A stretch of 64,000 nucleotides of DNA from Paulinella micropora (taxonomy: Eukaryota; Cercozoa; Imbricatea; Euglyphida; Paulinellidae): the NCBI GenBank assembly GCA_019918135.1, contig WBZZ01000089.1:23501-87500 (forward strand). Direction: 5' to 3'. A program made the position numbers and the translations under genes. The notes beneath the pieces were generated by a model, which was not told the DNA's origin, did not search any database, and worked only from the letters and a program-made list of their open reading frames with translations. Shown piece after piece: positions 62,428-64,000 of the stretch; positions within the stretch are counted from its first letter, which is position 1, and every line of letters starts with the position of its first letter.

Positions 62428-63815
62428 ATCCGAAGACTAATATAAGGCAGTAACAAAGAAACTATTTTTCTTTGTGTCTCAAATAAACTGATTGATTGCA
62501 CACGGCGTATCATGATTTGATCATGCATCATCAGTTATCATATGAATATTAAAATGAAGTAGTGATACTTAGCATTCGATCGCAACATACGAGTGCGAAA
62601 GGTCGATCGATAATGATACTACACCGTAGACGGGGATCGCTAGTGTATTGAACGATGATGTTCCAGGGTATGACACTCTTGCAAGTCCTGTGATGTTCTC
62701 GAAAAATGAAATGTTCTCTTAATTTCCATTGAATTATTTTTTACGATACATTATATACTGTCGTACCTGTGCACGGTCAATCTCTACTTGTGTCGGTATA
62801 TCGCAGGGTTGGGTACAAACACCCCGACTTCGGATATAGCTATTAGGACTTGCCCACTAGTACTATATTATAGGATATCTTCTTTAGACAAGTGTATATA
62901 AGAAAAAAGAACATCTATTTATCGTCGGATCTTCGTGTGGAGAATAATGCTCCGGGGGAGAAAGTGATGCATTGTACTTTCCTACTTCCCCTGCTCGGCC
63001 CCGAGCATAGACCGTTTCACATGGGTGTGTTTTGTTGGGGGACCAAGATGACACATCCGGTACCAAAATGGCGACCCTGGGAAAAAACCAGCAGATGCAA
63101 ATGTGGCGAATGGTTTGTTTACAACCCACAAGCGCAGATTTCTGTTTTTTTGTTCACAAACCTGGCAGCTCGGACGATTATAGCTAGTGCCACCATAAGC
63201 CAGTGAACACAAAATACCACCGCATTGGGCTTGAAACGGTCTATTCTGACCTGCCCAAACCAACCAAAGGAAATTTCGAACTTTCTCAATTTGGTTCTTC
63301 TTTCAGTAGAAAGGTTTTTCGAAAAAACTTGTATCATTACTATCATTGCAAATACATGATCAAAACACATCGGTGCACGTTCATTTATCGGTCAGAACTG
63401 CAAAATTAGTCGAAAGACATTCAAAGTTGGAACCTGTCAAAGGAAATTAGTCGAAAGACATTCAAATGTTGGAAATTCTCAATTTGGTTTTTCTTCAGGG
63501 CAGAAAAAGAGTCAGAAAAGTATTCGAGTACTTCACGAGAGTCTCACGAGATCTTTTCACGCACACGAGTTAAAGATTGCTTCTGGGCTTTTCGAGTCGT
63601 AAAGCGGTCTCGAAAGTTTCATTTGACAGATCCCTTCTTCCAGGGAAAGGTTTTCAATATAACTTGTATGATTGCAAAGACATTATCTGATATATTTCGT
63701 ATCTCGGTCAGAACTGTAAGAAATGACTGAGAACGAACCATTCAAACTTGGGACTTCCCTGTGGAAAAGTGTTCGAAATGGAAAACTGTCCGAAAATTTG
63801 GGTCAGCAGAAAGCA
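62428..63815. other. No gene identified; degenerate short repeats
   Basis: Moderate-GC DNA with no coherent frame. Phrases such as GTCGAAAGACATTCAAA (63,410 and 63,450) and CTCAATTTGGTT(C/T)TTCTT (63,285 and 63,478) recur, suggesting an old, diverged duplication between about 63,240 and 63,730. Confidence 0.5.
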
Positions 63816-64000
63816 GAAAGAAGAAGAAGGAAAAGAAGAAGAAGAAGAAGAGAAGAAGAAGAAGAAGAAGAAGAAGAAGAAGAAGAAGAAGAAGAAGAAG
63901 AAGAAGAAGAAGAAGAAGAAGAAGAAGAGAAGAAGAAGAAGAAGAAGAAGAAGAAGCAGAAGCAGCAGAAGAAGCAGAAGCAGCAGAAGAAGAAGCAGAA
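63816..64000. repeat. (GAA)n microsatellite
   Basis: AGAAGA repeats with some GCAGAA units run to the window end. Confidence 0.95.

Overview
The window reads as a mosaic of mobile and virus-like DNA in a eukaryotic, probably invertebrate animal, chromosome. The evidence is tRNA-derived SINEs with A and B boxes, a non-LTR retrotransposon with (ATT)n tails, a Polinton/Maverick with an apparent spliceosomal intron, and per-gene AATAAA/ATTAAA polyadenylation signals. No bacterial features were seen. The species cannot be named from the sequence.

Region 1 (1-29,200) is very GC-rich, full of G/C homopolymer tracts, and packed with mostly single-frame genes on both strands. Recognisable pieces are an F-box/LRR-like protein, a Ulp1/adenain-type (H-D-Q-C) protease candidate, a RING-H2 ligase, a PD-(D/E)XK nuclease candidate, two related kinase-fold proteins (one without its catalytic motifs), a class-3 lipase, a MYND zinc-finger protein, other Cys-rich proteins and an EGF-like secreted protein. 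A 30-bp iteron-like array lies near the middle. It looks like part of an integrated, decaying large DNA virus or virus-like element. I see no capsid, polymerase or terminase here, so I cannot assign a lineage. This is the main candidate for something undescribed.

Region 2 (about 29,240-34,158, resuming at 55,180-55,323) is a non-LTR retrotransposon with an ORF1-like part, an APE endonuclease, a reverse transcriptase, a C-terminal Cys/His knuckle and an (ATT)n tail. It is split by Region 3.

Region 3 (34,159-55,173) is a complete 21,015-bp Polinton/Maverick. It has 40-bp perfect terminal inverted repeats beginning AG and a perfect 6-bp target duplication (CACATG). It carries protein-primed DNA polymerase B, a decayed integrase, packaging ATPase, adenain-like protease, major and minor capsid proteins, a lipase, an S74-type fibre gene, a lectin-like virion protein candidate and several small genes. 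Many genes carry single in-frame stops or one frameshift. It also holds a family of short hairpins with a nearly constant GCGGAGT loop and duplicated leader sequences.

Region 4 (55,180-61,803) is an array of SINE copies and two other repeat families, each ending in (ATT)n. The SINE, one other family and the split LINE share similar 3' ends, which suggests the LINE machinery mobilised them. Region 5 (61,804-64,000) holds a pseudogene with only in-frame stops, then apparently non-coding DNA, then a (GAA)n microsatellite at the edge.
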